Source of the DNA: Planctomycetaceae bacterium
Lineage (GTDB): Bacteria; Planctomycetota; Planctomycetia; Planctomycetales; Planctomycetaceae
Length of the DNA stretch: 64,000 nt
Assembly: GCA_015485495.1 (NCBI GenBank)
Contig: WFTL01000169.1
Coordinates: 1 to 64,000 of the forward strand
Reading direction: 5' to 3'
The position numbers and the translations under genes were made by a program. Of the stretch, positions 19,825 through 30,371 are shown one piece after another (position 1 is the first letter of the stretch; the number at the start of each line of letters is the position of its first letter). Under the pieces are notes generated by a model. It saw nothing but the letters and a program-made list of their open reading frames with translations. It was not told where the DNA came from and did not search any database.

Positions 19825-20381
19825 TGCAGCACCTCCGGCGGTTCCGCCGTGCTGTGCCGGGGACACCATACCTGAACCGGATGCGGTGTGCAGACGGCAT
19901 AAGGAGCCGTCTGCACCGGCTGCTGCGTACTGCGGAACTGAAAATGTTTCATCTGGTGAGGGCGGTAGACGACTTCCTGCCACCCGACCGGCGGATTCCA
20001 CCGGGATGTCATGCCCGCCCAGAGCAGCGTTCCGGTAAGAAATGCGTGGACGTTGCGTCCATTGGGGAGTGGTCCGAGTCCGGCGCAGGCCTGCAGACGC
20101 CCCGGTTCGTCGACGTCGAATGAAACGGCTGTCAGCCCCACGTAGTCCGCCATGCCAATGCAGTCTTCCGCGGCAATGGCGAACACGTGATCGGATTCGT
20201 GACGCAGAAACACCCGCACCCGCCGGCCCCGCCAGGAAGCAACCGTTTCGGGATCACACAGACCGCGGCAGGCAACAGCCGCCGCATAGCGTCGGTTGAG
20301 CGATTCAATGGACCGGGCCATCGTCAGGCGGCGGGCAGGTCGGTCACAGACGGAACCGGAACGGATGGTGGTCGCGGTCAT
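19821..20381 (-). CDS. Conserved-looking protein of unknown function inside the glycan-modification cassette
   Basis: 186 aa; MTATTIRSGSVCDRPARRLTMARSIESLNRRYAAAVACRGLCDPETVASWRGRRVRVFLRHESDHVFAIAAEDCIGMADYVGLTAVSF. No family recognised; 4-bp overlap with the downstream DegT start. Confidence 0.65.
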   Translation of the reverse strand: MTATTIRSGSVCDRPARRLTMARSIESLNRRYAAAVACRGLCDPETVASWRGRRVRVFLRHESDHVFAIAAEDCIGMADYVGLTAVSFDVDEPGRLQACAGLGPLPNGRNVHAFLTGTLLWAGMTSRWNPPVGWQEVVYRPHQMKHFQFRSTQQPVQTAPYAVCTPHPVQVWCPRHSTAEPPEVLQ

Positions 20382-20383
20382 GA

Positions 20384-22453
20384 TCAGAACTCCCGGTCGG
20401 TGTGAACAGAACACGTTGTTTGTTTCAGAAGCTCCGTGCAGATGTGTTCCAGCGATCGCGTAAAGCGTACGCCGTCACAGACGGTACGCTGCATGGCCGG
20501 CCGAATGGCGTGCCGGAGCGTCTTCAGACGCTCCGGGTCGGCAGCCAGTTCGGTCATCAGCTTCACATATTCGTCCGGTGAGGCGGCCGTCAGTTCCTCC
20601 AGGTCCAGCTCATGCAGAAGCGAAGCCGTCGCGCGCGTCGCGGGAGTGCTGCCGAGAACGGTGGGAATGGGGACCCCCATCCACATCGATTCATAGGCGG
20701 TGGTTCCGCTTCCCCACGGGAAGACGTCCAGCAGAAGATCGATCCGGTCATAAAGACGCAGATGGTCTTCGGGAATGTCTGAACAGAACTCGATCCGGTC
20801 CGCATCCACCCCGACAGCTTCCAGACGGTTCTGCAGTGTCGAGCGGGTGGAATCGTTCGCGAGGACATCGCGAATCACAAGAAGTCGGCTGTCGGGAATC
20901 GATTCCAGAACACGGGCCCACAGTTTCAGGCAGGTGTCCGACAGTTTTTCCAGCCGATGAGTGGATCCCAGAGTGATGTTTCCGTTTCGAAGGGCCGGCG
21001 GATCCGCGATCGGGAGGGCCGAAGGGGCCTCGAAACAGCAGGCACCATGGGGCAGGCAGACGAGCCGTTCGGTGAACAGCGATGCACCACCGTCCGGAAT
21101 GCGGACGGCGTCGCTCAGGAAGGCATCGATCCGCGTCAGACCGGTGGTGCCGGGATATCCCAAAAAGGACATCTGCAGAGGAGCCGGGCGGGCAGCAAAA
21201 ACCGGCAGCCGATTGCCGGCCGTGTGTCCGGCCAGATCGATGAGAACGTCGATCTCATCGCGACGAATGAGGGCGGCCAGTTCGGAATCCGACAGGTGCG
21301 GCGTGACATGCCATCCGGTGCACAGGCCGGCGATTTCCTGGCTGACAGAATCCGGCGTGCAGTTGGCGTAGCAGTAGATATCGAATGAACGGCGGTCGTG
21401 ACTGCGGAGAATCGGCCACACGAAACGCATCGTGGCGTGATTGCGCAGGTCGGGAGACACATAGCCGATTCGGATCCGGTCATGTGTGTAACGCACCGGA
21501 GGCAGAACAGAGATACGCGCCTCGATTTCCCGCCCCCATTCGGCATGCCGTTTGAAAACGTCGTGCGGCGACAAATGAGGAGCCAGACTGGAACAGTACA
21601 GCCGGTTGCTCGAGAAACGACTGCCCGGACCGTCGAGATGACAGGCCAGATCGAACGCCTCCAAAGCCTCTTTCCAGGCATGTCGCATCTGCAGGGCGCG
21701 GCCGAGACCATTGAGTGCCAGGGCAGACTGCGGATCGAGATTCAGCGCCCGCTGGAAGTCGGTGATCGCCTGCATGTGGTCGCCCAGATCCAGGAGCACG
21801 TTGCCCCGGTTGACCCAGATCTGAGGTATGTCGGGACTGATCTTCGCGGCTCGGTCCAGTTCAAGGAGTGCCCGCTCCGGCTGCCGCAGTTCTCTGAGTG
21901 TTCCGCCGAGATTCAGACGCGCCTGGCACGACTGCGGATCCAGTTCCACCGCCGTTTCGAGAGCGGCGGCCGCTTCCTGAAACCGGCTGCATTCGTACAG
22001 AATGGCGCCCAGATTGCAGTGGGCATCGGCACACAAAGGATCATCGTTCAGGATGTCCTGCAGAATGTCGATCGCTTCTTCGTACCGCCCCTGACGGGCC
22101 AGTGCCGTGGCCAGATGCTGCCGGGCCCTTTTGTTTTTTCGTCCGGAAGCCAGAGAGCGACGGGCGGCGGATTCTGCTTCTTCAGGCCGGCCGGCAGACA
22201 GCAGGACCGAGGCGAGATTGGAAAGGTAGTCCGGGTCTTCCGGCTGAAGTTCCAGGGCTTTGAGTATCAGAGTTTCCGCATCGCGGAAGGCGCCCCGCTG
22301 CCACGCAATCAGTCCGGAAAGGTGCCACGCATCAGCGACTGTGGGATCCGTTTTCAGAATCGAGGCATAAACACCGGCGGCTGACGCAAGGTCTCCGGAC
22401 CGGTGGCGGGAGATGGCGGAATGGAGCTGTTGCTGGACTGCGGCCGCGTTCAC
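20384..22453 (-). CDS. TPR-repeat protein with GT41 (O-GlcNAc transferase / SPINDLY-type) catalytic domain
   Basis: GTG start; multiple TPRs (e.g. ADAHCNLGAILYECSRFQEAAAALETAVELDPQ) followed by RIGYVSPDLRNHATMRFVWPILRSHD, DVLIDLAGHTAGNRLPVFAARPAPLQMSFLGYPGTTGL, LGSTHRLEKLSDTCLKLWARVLESIPDSRLL, LLLDVFPWGSGTTAYESMWMGVPIPTVLG. Confidence 0.9.
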   Translation of the reverse strand: MNAAAVQQQLHSAISRHRSGDLASAAGVYASILKTDPTVADAWHLSGLIAWQRGAFRDAETLILKALELQPEDPDYLSNLASVLLSAGRPEEAESAARRSLASGRKNKRARQHLATALARQGRYEEAIDILQDILNDDPLCADAHCNLGAILYECSRFQEAAAALETAVELDPQSCQARLNLGGTLRELRQPERALLELDRAAKISPDIPQIWVNRGNVLLDLGDHMQAITDFQRALNLDPQSALALNGLGRALQMRHAWKEALEAFDLACHLDGPGSRFSSNRLYCSSLAPHLSPHDVFKRHAEWGREIEARISVLPPVRYTHDRIRIGYVSPDLRNHATMRFVWPILRSHDRRSFDIYCYANCTPDSVSQEIAGLCTGWHVTPHLSDSELAALIRRDEIDVLIDLAGHTAGNRLPVFAARPAPLQMSFLGYPGTTGLTRIDAFLSDAVRIPDGGASLFTERLVCLPHGACCFEAPSALPIADPPALRNGNITLGSTHRLEKLSDTCLKLWARVLESIPDSRLLVIRDVLANDSTRSTLQNRLEAVGVDADRIEFCSDIPEDHLRLYDRIDLLLDVFPWGSGTTAYESMWMGVPIPTVLGSTPATRATASLLHELDLEELTAASPDEYVKLMTELAADPERLKTLRHAIRPAMQRTVCDGVRFTRSLEHICTELLKQTTCSVHTDREF

Positions 22454-22828
22454 TGGTCGTCCCTGACAGGCTGCAGGTTCCGGAAAAACCGGCCGCTTCT
22501 GCGTCCGGCGTGGCCTGATGCCTCCCATCCTTCATCGTCGCCGAACGGAAAAGTCGTCCCATGTTTCCTGAAAAGGTGGGGATTTCCCGAAGGAAACGCA
22601 GATCGTGAGTGGCCCTTGAAAACCATTCTGCGGAACTTCGTGCTCGCAGTGGCTGTGCAGGGACAAACAGCAGTCCGCGGACCGCCCCTCGGGCGGCGCC
22701 CGCGCACACAGATGCAGATTCCGCATCTATGCGATCATGAAATCGTTCCGAAGAGTGTCCTTTGTGGAGTGCCTCCGCGGAATGGTCAGACGGGGCCATC
22801 AGGTACCGTCTGTTGAGGACAGGTCGGA

Positions 22829-23890
22829 TCAGATGATGAGCATGGCATCGCCGTAGCTGTAGAAGCGGTACCGTTCTGCGACGGCCACACGGTATGCCTC
22901 CATGATCAGTTCGTAGCCGGCCAGGGCGGCCACGAGGACGATGAGCGTGGAGCCGGGCAGATGGAAGTTGGTCAGAAGTCGATCCGTGATCTGAAAGGAG
23001 AATCCCGGTCGAATGAACAGATCGGTCACGCCGCTGAACGGCTGAAGACATCCATCCCGTGCGGCCGTTTCCAGGGTGCGAACGGTGGTGGTTCCCACAG
23101 CGACGATCTGTGATCCGCTGTCTTTCGTGGCCGTGATGTCGGCTGCCGTCGCCGCATCGACCTGACACCATTCCGCATGCATCACGTGGTCGGACAGCCG
23201 CGCCGCAGTGACCGGTCGAAACGTTCCGACGCCCACATGAAGAGTGACTCGGGACTGCCGGATGTGACGGGCCGAAAGACACTTCAGGAGCTGTTTCGTG
23301 AAGTGCAGGCCGGCCGTCGGTGCGGCGATGGCGCCCGGGCGCGCAGCAAAGATCGTCTGGTAACGCTTCTGATCCTCTTCGTCGGCGACCGCTCGACCGA
23401 TGTACGGCGGCAGAGGCAGAGTACCGAATGTTTCCAGGATCGACACGGCCGGTCCCGGAATGTCCGGTTTCATCAGCCAGCTCCCGTCATCAAGCTGTTC
23501 CTGCAGTGTGAGAATCAGCCGCTCGGAGTTCTCGTGGGGAGGATGAACGGTCAGGGTTTCACCGGGGCGCAGACGTCCACGGGTCTGCCCGGTGACCTGC
23601 CACAGACCGGGTGTCGGCTGATCCAGAAACAGCCCTTCCCAGCGGCCTCCGGTTTCCGTTCGGTAACCGAACAGACGGGCCGGCAGAACGCGCGTATCGT
23701 TGAAAACCAGACGGTCACCGGGCCGCAGAAGATGCGGCAGATCGCGGATGTCGTGATGACGAATGTTTTGCGTTCGACGGTCGACAACCATGAGGCGCGC
23801 CTCGTCCCGCCGGCAGGCCGGACGGGACGCAATCAGTTCGTCGGGCAGATGGTACTGCCAGGCGGCAACATCATCAAAATCGATGGTCAT
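22829..23890 (-). CDS. queA: S-adenosylmethionine:tRNA ribosyltransferase-isomerase
   Basis: YHLPDELIASRPACRRDEARLMVVDRRTQNIRHHDIRDLPHLLRPGDRLVFNDTRVLPARLFG...GAIAAPTAGLHFTKQLL...NFHLPGSTLIVLVAALAGYE: full-length QueA signature. Confidence 0.95.
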   Translation of the reverse strand: MTIDFDDVAAWQYHLPDELIASRPACRRDEARLMVVDRRTQNIRHHDIRDLPHLLRPGDRLVFNDTRVLPARLFGYRTETGGRWEGLFLDQPTPGLWQVTGQTRGRLRPGETLTVHPPHENSERLILTLQEQLDDGSWLMKPDIPGPAVSILETFGTLPLPPYIGRAVADEEDQKRYQTIFAARPGAIAAPTAGLHFTKQLLKCLSARHIRQSRVTLHVGVGTFRPVTAARLSDHVMHAEWCQVDAATAADITATKDSGSQIVAVGTTTVRTLETAARDGCLQPFSGVTDLFIRPGFSFQITDRLLTNFHLPGSTLIVLVAALAGYELIMEAYRVAVAERYRFYSYGDAMLII

Positions 23891-23987
23891 CGTCCGGAAA
23901 TCATGTGCGTCGGCGGTATCACGGGCTGTTGTGCTGTTGTGTTGTACTGGACGCTGTTTCTGAATGCCGGGGGAGGCAGGTGTTCGG

Positions 23988-25691
23988 TCAGTCGCAGCCG
24001 GCCGCCCTCAGGCGGTCCTGAATTTCGTCGACAACGCGACCGGCGGGAATACGCACCTGATCCAGACTGTCACGGTCGCGGAGCGTGACGGTGTCGTCCG
24101 ATGCGGTGTGTCCGTCGACGGTGATGCAGAACGGTGTTCCGATTTCGTCCTGGCGGCGGTAACGCCGCCCGATGGCTCCCTGCTGGTCGTACTGACAGTT
24201 CAGTCCGGCTGCCCTGAGTTCTCCGTAGATGGCGGCGGCTTTTTCGGGCATGCCTTCCTTCTTGATCAGCGGAAACACGGCTGCGGTGATCGGGGCCAGA
24301 CGCGGATGAAGACGCATGACCGTTCGGTGCTGCGGTTTTCCGTGTTCGTCCGGCTGGGTGTCTTCATGATAGGCCTCGCACAGAAAGGCCAGGGTGGCGC
24401 GATCGGCACCGGCCGACGGTTCGATGACGTGCGGAATGAAACGCTCACGGGTCTGATCATCAAAGTAACTCAGGTCTTTCCCGCTTCCGCGATACCGTGG
24501 CTGTCCGTGTTCATCTCGTTCAACTTCCAGATGCCCGTCGGCAGAGCGAACCAGTCTGCCTTCCATATGCGATCTCAGATCGAAGTCTCCGCGATGAGCC
24601 ACCCCTTCCAGTTCGCCGTATTCTCCGTCCTCCAGAAACGGGAAGGCGTATTCGATGTCCGCGGTTCCGACCGAATAATGAGCCAGCTCCGATGCGTCGT
24701 GGTCCCGCAGAATGAGCCGTTCGCTGCTGATGCCGAGATCCTGATACCACTGGTAGCGACGATCCCGCCACCAGGCGTACCAGGCACGCGACTGATCGGG
24801 ATGACAGAAAAACTCGATTTCCATCTGTTCGAATTCGCGGGAACGGAACGTGAAGTTCCGCGGCGTGATTTCGTTGCGAAAGCTTTTTCCGATCTGCGCC
24901 ACACCGAACGGCAGACGAACCCGTGTGCTGTCCGCCACATTGCGAAAATTGACGAAGATCCCCTGAGCCGTTTCCGGGCGCAGGAACGCGGCATCGTCTT
25001 CTGATCCCAGTGCGCCCACGATCGTTTTGAACATGAGGTTGAATTCGCGGGGGGCGGTCAGAGTTCCGGCCCGGGTGGCTCCGGGAGCCACCACCCGGCA
25101 GTAGTCGGATTCCGGGATCTCATCGAGCGTGATGACATCGCTTTTCCAGACAAGCCGGTCCGCGTACTTCTTTTTCAGACCGAATACCCGAAGTGCTTCG
25201 GCCGTCAGGTCGCCCGAAACATCCTCAGCCGTGGACGTCACATAAACCGTTTCGAATTCCGCCTGGTCGCCTGGCCGGACGGCCTGAGCGCCTTCCTGAC
25301 TGAGCTGTCCAGGAACGGTGCCCCCGTCCACGGTCACCTGGCGGCAGCGAACCTGGTCCAGGCGATACCGGGCCCGGGTTTCCCGGCAGTCCACCATCAG
25401 ATCATGGAACAGATCGTAGTGCCCCGAACATTTCCACACCTGCGGGTGCATGATGATGGCGGATTCCAGCCCGACCATCTGAAAGGACGACGGGGCGCCC
25501 CGGGGCACACGGAGTTCGTTGTGGGAACGCACCATATCTGTGTACCACGCATCCCGTACGTTCCGCTTCAGTTCGGTCCCCAGAGGACCGTAATCCCAGA
25601 ATCCGTTCTGTCCGCCGTAGATTTCTGAATTCTGAAAGATGAATCCGCGCCGCCGGCACAGGGCGACAATCTTTTCCATCGAACGGCTCAT
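23988..25691 (-). CDS. glyS: Glycyl-tRNA synthetase, class II single-chain type
   Basis: MSRSMEKIVALCRRRGFIFQNSEIYGGQNGFWDYGPLGTELKRNVRDAWYTDMVR...FLRPETAQGIFVNFRNVADSTRVRLPFGVAQIGKSFRNEITPRNFTFRSREFEQMEIEFF. Confidence 0.95.
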   Translation of the reverse strand: MSRSMEKIVALCRRRGFIFQNSEIYGGQNGFWDYGPLGTELKRNVRDAWYTDMVRSHNELRVPRGAPSSFQMVGLESAIIMHPQVWKCSGHYDLFHDLMVDCRETRARYRLDQVRCRQVTVDGGTVPGQLSQEGAQAVRPGDQAEFETVYVTSTAEDVSGDLTAEALRVFGLKKKYADRLVWKSDVITLDEIPESDYCRVVAPGATRAGTLTAPREFNLMFKTIVGALGSEDDAAFLRPETAQGIFVNFRNVADSTRVRLPFGVAQIGKSFRNEITPRNFTFRSREFEQMEIEFFCHPDQSRAWYAWWRDRRYQWYQDLGISSERLILRDHDASELAHYSVGTADIEYAFPFLEDGEYGELEGVAHRGDFDLRSHMEGRLVRSADGHLEVERDEHGQPRYRGSGKDLSYFDDQTRERFIPHVIEPSAGADRATLAFLCEAYHEDTQPDEHGKPQHRTVMRLHPRLAPITAAVFPLIKKEGMPEKAAAIYGELRAAGLNCQYDQQGAIGRRYRRQDEIGTPFCITVDGHTASDDTVTLRDRDSLDQVRIPAGRVVDEIQDRLRAAGCD

Positions 25692-25860
25692 ACGTGTAAC
25701 CTTCCTGTCTGCCTCGTGAGGCGGTCCGGCCGGAACGGTCGCCAGATTCCGACAGCGGCGACCGGGCCGGGATTGTAGGTGCCCCCCTGGGAATGTCCAA
25801 TGGCCGTGAACCGGTGAACGTCGGTCCACAGAGAGGATCCTGGAGGCAGAAAGACGGCCT

Positions 25861-26997
25861 GTGAAATACGACTGTCTCGTGATCGGAATGGGGGCGATGG
25901 GAGCGGCCACGCTGGATGAGCTGGCTCGCCGGAATGTCCGCGTATGCGGACTGGAACAGTTCGATCGCGGTCACCGACGCGGCAGTTCACATGGCCGCCA
26001 CCGTGTGTTCCGAAAAGCGTACTTCGAACATCCGCACTACGTCCCTTTGCTCTGTGAGGCTGAACGGATCTGGAAACAACTGGAAGCCGAATGCGGGATC
26101 CCTCTGTACGATCGCCGCGGCGTGGTTGTCAGCGGCCCGCCGGATTCCGAACCTGTCACCGGCACGCTGCAGGCGGCGGACGCACACGGCCTGGCCGTGC
26201 ACGTCCTGTCTCCGGCGGCCGCCCGAACCCGCTGGCCGATGCTGATGTTTCCGGATTCCCACCGGGTGGTGGTGGATCCGGACGCCGGCATTCTGGCCGT
26301 GGAAGAATGCGTGAATCAGCTTCTGGTCCGGGCGGAACGCCATGGAGCCCGCCTGTGCTGGAACACACCGGTGGCATCCTGGTCCTTTGAAGGCGATCAG
26401 GCAGTGGTGACAACAGTTTCCGGAGACACGTTCCGGGCTGAACGGGCGGTCATCACCGGCGGGGCCTGGGCGGGGACGTTTCTGGCGGACGAGCTGCCGC
26501 CGCTGACAGTCCGACACAAACTGCAGGTCTGGTACGAAGCGGATGCCGTCTCCCGGAACACTCTGACGGGGCTGCCTGCATTTTTTTTCGAAACAGAACG
26601 GGGCAGTTTCTATGGGATGCCGTCCGGTGCAGGGGAAATCAAGCTGGCCCGGCACAGCGGCGGACCTGTCGTGCAGGACCCCGGCAGCCCGGGAACGGGG
26701 GCAGACGCAGAAGACGGACCGGTCGCCTGCTTTGCCAACCGGTTTCTGAAGGGACTTTCGCCGCGGCCCGTATATCGTGAACCATGTCTGTATACGATGT
26801 CTCCGGACAGCCATTTTCTCATCGATCGGCACAGTCGGTTCGATCATGTGGTTTACGGGGCGGCCTTTTCAGGACACGGATTCAAGTTCGCCGGCGTCAT
26901 CGGACGGATTCTGGCGGATCTGGTTCTGGATGGCCGGACGGACCTGCCGGCCGAATTCCTGTCGGCGGGCCGGTTTCGCGGAAGCGACCCGCCGTGA
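25861..26997 (+). CDS. FAD-dependent N-methyl amino acid oxidase (monomeric sarcosine oxidase / SolA-like)
   Basis: YDCLVIGMGAMGAATLDELARRNVRVCGLEQFDRGHRRGSSHGRHRVFRKAYFEHPHYVPLL; C-terminal DRHSRFDHVVYGAAFSGHGFKFAGVIGRILADL. Confidence 0.88.
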   Translation: MKYDCLVIGMGAMGAATLDELARRNVRVCGLEQFDRGHRRGSSHGRHRVFRKAYFEHPHYVPLLCEAERIWKQLEAECGIPLYDRRGVVVSGPPDSEPVTGTLQAADAHGLAVHVLSPAAARTRWPMLMFPDSHRVVVDPDAGILAVEECVNQLLVRAERHGARLCWNTPVASWSFEGDQAVVTTVSGDTFRAERAVITGGAWAGTFLADELPPLTVRHKLQVWYEADAVSRNTLTGLPAFFFETERGSFYGMPSGAGEIKLARHSGGPVVQDPGSPGTGADAEDGPVACFANRFLKGLSPRPVYREPCLYTMSPDSHFLIDRHSRFDHVVYGAAFSGHGFKFAGVIGRILADLVLDGRTDLPAEFLSAGRFRGSDPP

Positions 26998-27099
26998 GCG
27001 GTTGAACGAGGGAGCGGATCCGCCTACGCTGCAGCTTCCGCGAGGAGGCAGCGGACGCTGCACCGGACACACGGGCACCACTGACACGGCGGCAGGCAC

Positions 27100-27684
27100 A
27101 TGATTCTGAGCGGCAGTGAGATCAAGGCCCAGCTGGGCAGGAATATCCGCATCGATCCGTTCGATGACGAACAGCTCAATCCGAACAGCTACAACCTGAG
27201 ACTGCACGATGAGCTGCTGGTCTATGAAGAAATCGTGCTCGACATGCGCCGTCCCAACCGGTTTCGCCGGCTGACAATTCCCGAAGACGGACTCGTCCTG
27301 CAGCCGAATCAGCTGTATCTGGGACGTACGGTGGAACACACAGAAACGCACAATCTTGTGCCCATGCTGGAAGGCCGATCCTCCATCGGCCGCCTGGGAC
27401 TGTTCGTCCATGTGACAGCCGGTTTCGGCGATGTGGGCTTCTGCGGATACTGGACACTGGAAATGTTTGCCGTGCAGCCGGTGCGCATCTACCCGCGCGT
27501 CCAGGTGGCGCAGATCTTTTATCACACCGTGGAAGGCTGCGTCACGGAATACAGCAGCAGCAAATACCAGAACAACACGGACATTCAGCCGAGTCTGCTG
27601 CATCGTGAACTCGGCATTCGCGACGAACGGCAGATGCGACTGCACTTTGAGGAACTGGCCGCCGTGGCTGAATCGGCCGGGTGA
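27100..27684 (+). CDS. dcd: dCTP deaminase
   Basis: MILSGSEIKAQLGRNIRIDPFDDEQLNPNSYNLRLHDELLVY...LEGRSSIGRLGLFVHVTAGFGDVGFCGYWTLEM. Confidence 0.93.
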   Translation: MILSGSEIKAQLGRNIRIDPFDDEQLNPNSYNLRLHDELLVYEEIVLDMRRPNRFRRLTIPEDGLVLQPNQLYLGRTVEHTETHNLVPMLEGRSSIGRLGLFVHVTAGFGDVGFCGYWTLEMFAVQPVRIYPRVQVAQIFYHTVEGCVTEYSSSKYQNNTDIQPSLLHRELGIRDERQMRLHFEELAAVAESAG

Positions 27685-27802
27685 AGGAATGCATCCGAAG
27701 CAACCCGTGAATTGAAACGGAAAACGGATGTCGTCGGAAGTTCCGGACGACACCCGTCTGGATGGCCTGATTCGGCTGACGGCCGTGTGCTGATGAGGGC
27801 CG

Positions 27803-29089
27803 TCAGGCAGCCGCAGAATCGCCGTTGGGCAGCAGAGGCTTTTCGCCACGGGCCATTTCTTCGGTAATCACGAAGCGGCTCCCGCGTTCCAGTTCGGGCA
27901 GTTCGAACATGATGTCGAACATGACGCCTTCGACAATGCTCCGCAGGCCGCGTGCTCCCGTATCACGTTCCCGGGCCACGCGGGCGATTTCCGCCAGGGC
28001 ACCAGGAGTGAACTCCAGCTCGCAGTCTTCCATTTCGAACAGCTTCTGATACTGCCGCACCAGGGCGTTGCGGGGTTCCGTAAGAATCCGAACAAGAGCC
28101 TCTTCCGACAGCGGCGCCAGACTGCCCAGAACCGGAAGCCGGCCCAGCAGTTCGGGGATGAGCCCGAATTCCATGACATCATCGACCGTCACCTGGGCCA
28201 GCAGTTCTTCGCGTTCGCGATCATCGGCCGCCGAAGCAGACGCATTGCCGAAGCCGATCACTTTGCGCCCCAGGCGGGAAGCGATGATGTCTTCCAGACC
28301 GACAAACGTGCCGCCGCAGATGAACAGGATGTGGGTCGTATCGAGCTGGATATACTGCTGCTCCGGATGCTTGCGGCCGCCCTGAGGAGGCACATTGGCC
28401 ACGGTGCCTTCCAGCATTTTCAGCAGAGCCTGCTGAACGCCTTCCCCGGAAACGTCCCGGGTGATGGATACGTTCTGGCTCGTCTTGCCGATCTTGTCGA
28501 TTTCATCGATGAAGATGATGCCCCGTTGGGCCGCTTCCACATCGAAGTCGGCCGCATGCAGCAGTTTCAGCAGGAGATTCTCCACGTCTTCTCCCACATA
28601 ACCGGCTTCGGTCAGGGTGGTGGCATCGCCGATGGCGAAAGGAACCTGCAGCACACGGGCAAGCGTCCGGGCCAGGAGTGTCTTTCCGCACCCGGTCGGG
28701 CCAATGAGAAGAATGTTGGACTTTTCGATTTCGACGTCGTCGTCGCCGCTTTCCTGAATGTGCATCAGCCGTTTGTAGTGACTATGCACCGCCACGGACA
28801 GCAGTTTCTTGGCCTGGTCCTGACCGATGACATACTCATCCAGTTCCCGAACCAGTTCCCGCGGCGACGGCACGCGGGTGAACAGCTGCCGGTGTGATCC
28901 GCGGCGCCGTTTTTCCTGATCAAGAATCGATGTGCACAGATCGATGCACTCGCCGCAGATGTACACATCGTCCGGACCTTCCACGAGCGGCCCGACCTCA
29001 CGGTAGTTCTTTCGACAGAACGAACAGTTGGCGTTGCGCTTCCCCTGAGCCGACTTTCGGCCGCTTCCAAAATCCTTACCTGATGGCAT
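27803..29089 (-). CDS. clpX: ATP-dependent Clp protease ATP-binding subunit ClpX
   Basis: Zinc-binding NCSFCRKN...[10 protein letters not shown]; Walker [70 protein letters not shown]. Confidence 0.97.
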   Translation of the reverse strand: MPSGKDFGSGRKSAQGKRNANCSFCRKNYREVGPLVEGPDDVYICGECIDLCTSILDQEKRRRGSHRQLFTRVPSPRELVRELDEYVIGQDQAKKLLSVAVHSHYKRLMHIQESGDDDVEIEKSNILLIGPTGCGKTLLARTLARVLQVPFAIGDATTLTEAGYVGEDVENLLLKLLHAADFDVEAAQRGIIFIDEIDKIGKTSQNVSITRDVSGEGVQQALLKMLEGTVANVPPQGGRKHPEQQYIQLDTTHILFICGGTFVGLEDIIASRLGRKVIGFGNASASAADDREREELLAQVTVDDVMEFGLIPELLGRLPVLGSLAPLSEEALVRILTEPRNALVRQYQKLFEMEDCELEFTPGALAEIARVARERDTGARGLRSIVEGVMFDIMFELPELERGSRFVITEEMARGEKPLLPNGDSAAA

Positions 29090-29283
29090 TACGTGTCCTT
29101 TGGAGTGTCAGAGAATCCCCGAACTGCGCGTCCTGACTTCGGAGCAAAGTCTGACGCAGCTGCGGATTCTGTGACCGAATGACAGGTCTCCGAAATCGTC
29201 AGCATCCCTGCCACGGTTGTCGTTTCTGACGACCCCGACCGGCCCGCCTGCCGTCGGAATCGTGTTCATGGATGAGGCGTCCG

Positions 29284-29757
29284 TCAGTCGTCTTCATCCG
29301 CGTTCTTCGCTTCGTCGTCTCCTGCCGGATGCGGAGAAGACTTTTCTGAAGGAGGATGAAGGTCCGTCTGCGTGACAGAATCGACAATAGTGTCCTGATC
29401 GGCAACAACTGCTGAAACGGATGCCGTTGCCCGCCGACCGGCGGAATCGGAACTCTCGTCCGCAGCGAACGGTTCCCCGCCAGCAGGATCGGCGTGCGAC
29501 CGCAGCCGCTCAACAAGTTGACTTTTGATGGATCGGAATTCCTCCGGAGACAGGTCACCCTTGCGACGCAAATCACTGATGGCTGTCAACATCTGCCGGT
29601 CCGTCTCGGCAGGATCCGAATCTTCGGTCACCTGTGATACGAGACGGGCAATCCGCCAGATGAAAACGATCAGTGCAACAAGAACAACTGTGAAGACTGA
29701 CCACGAATCGCTGGGAATCGGCAGCTCAGGCAGTGTCCACGCCGAAAGAGACATCAC
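29284..29757 (-). CDS. Small single-TM membrane protein with SHOCT-like motif
   Basis: Hydrophobic SWSVFTVVLVALIVFIWRIARLV then DLRRKGDLSPEEFRSIKSQLVERL. Confidence 0.55.
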   Translation of the reverse strand: MMSLSAWTLPELPIPSDSWSVFTVVLVALIVFIWRIARLVSQVTEDSDPAETDRQMLTAISDLRRKGDLSPEEFRSIKSQLVERLRSHADPAGGEPFAADESSDSAGRRATASVSAVVADQDTIVDSVTQTDLHPPSEKSSPHPAGDDEAKNADEDD

Positions 29758-30371
29758 AACGGTTCACTTCAGGATCGGCACTATTCAGACGGCCCTCCGC
29801 CCTGCGGGATTCCCCCTCACAGGTTTCCGCCATCGTCTCCAGCCAGTCTAGCAACTGCGGTGCCAGTCATCCAGAACCGGACCCGGCCACGGAAAAACGC
29901 CTGCTGAAGCGTTTGAGTCGGCAGGAACCGGTCCGTTCCGGATGCCTGTGCGGCCGGAGACTGCGAATTCTGCCGGTTCCCGGCATCTTCGGAACCTGCG
30001 TTTTTGCAGCCGGATTGTCATTCTTACACCTCCAGACCCACGCGTTTCAATGAAAAAGAAAGTGGTGCCGACTGACGGCAGGCCGGTCCACGATGTTGCG
30101 GGCGGCAGATGACGCCGGACCGCGTCAGCAGCGGCAGCCCGCAGTCAGAGTGAAGATGCCCGATGGCTGCCGAAAACAGCGGCGGCCAGCGGTGCCCGTT
30201 GACAATGGCCGGGAGTCTGCCGTAGAACGTCGCCGGGCCGGGCGAAACCGAACACCGCAGCAGGATCGACCGCGCATGCGCTGCGAACGCAGCAGGGTGC
30301 GATTCTTCTCCGTGTGGTCACGAGACCGGCTGCGTTTTTCCGCTGAGTGTCCAGATCTGGTGAGACAGCCG

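Noticed and set aside
29758-30371. Gene-poor stretch checked for tRNA or small RNA
   Set aside because: No tRNA cloverleaf or conserved RNA recognised by eye; would need tRNAscan-SE/Infernal to exclude properly.
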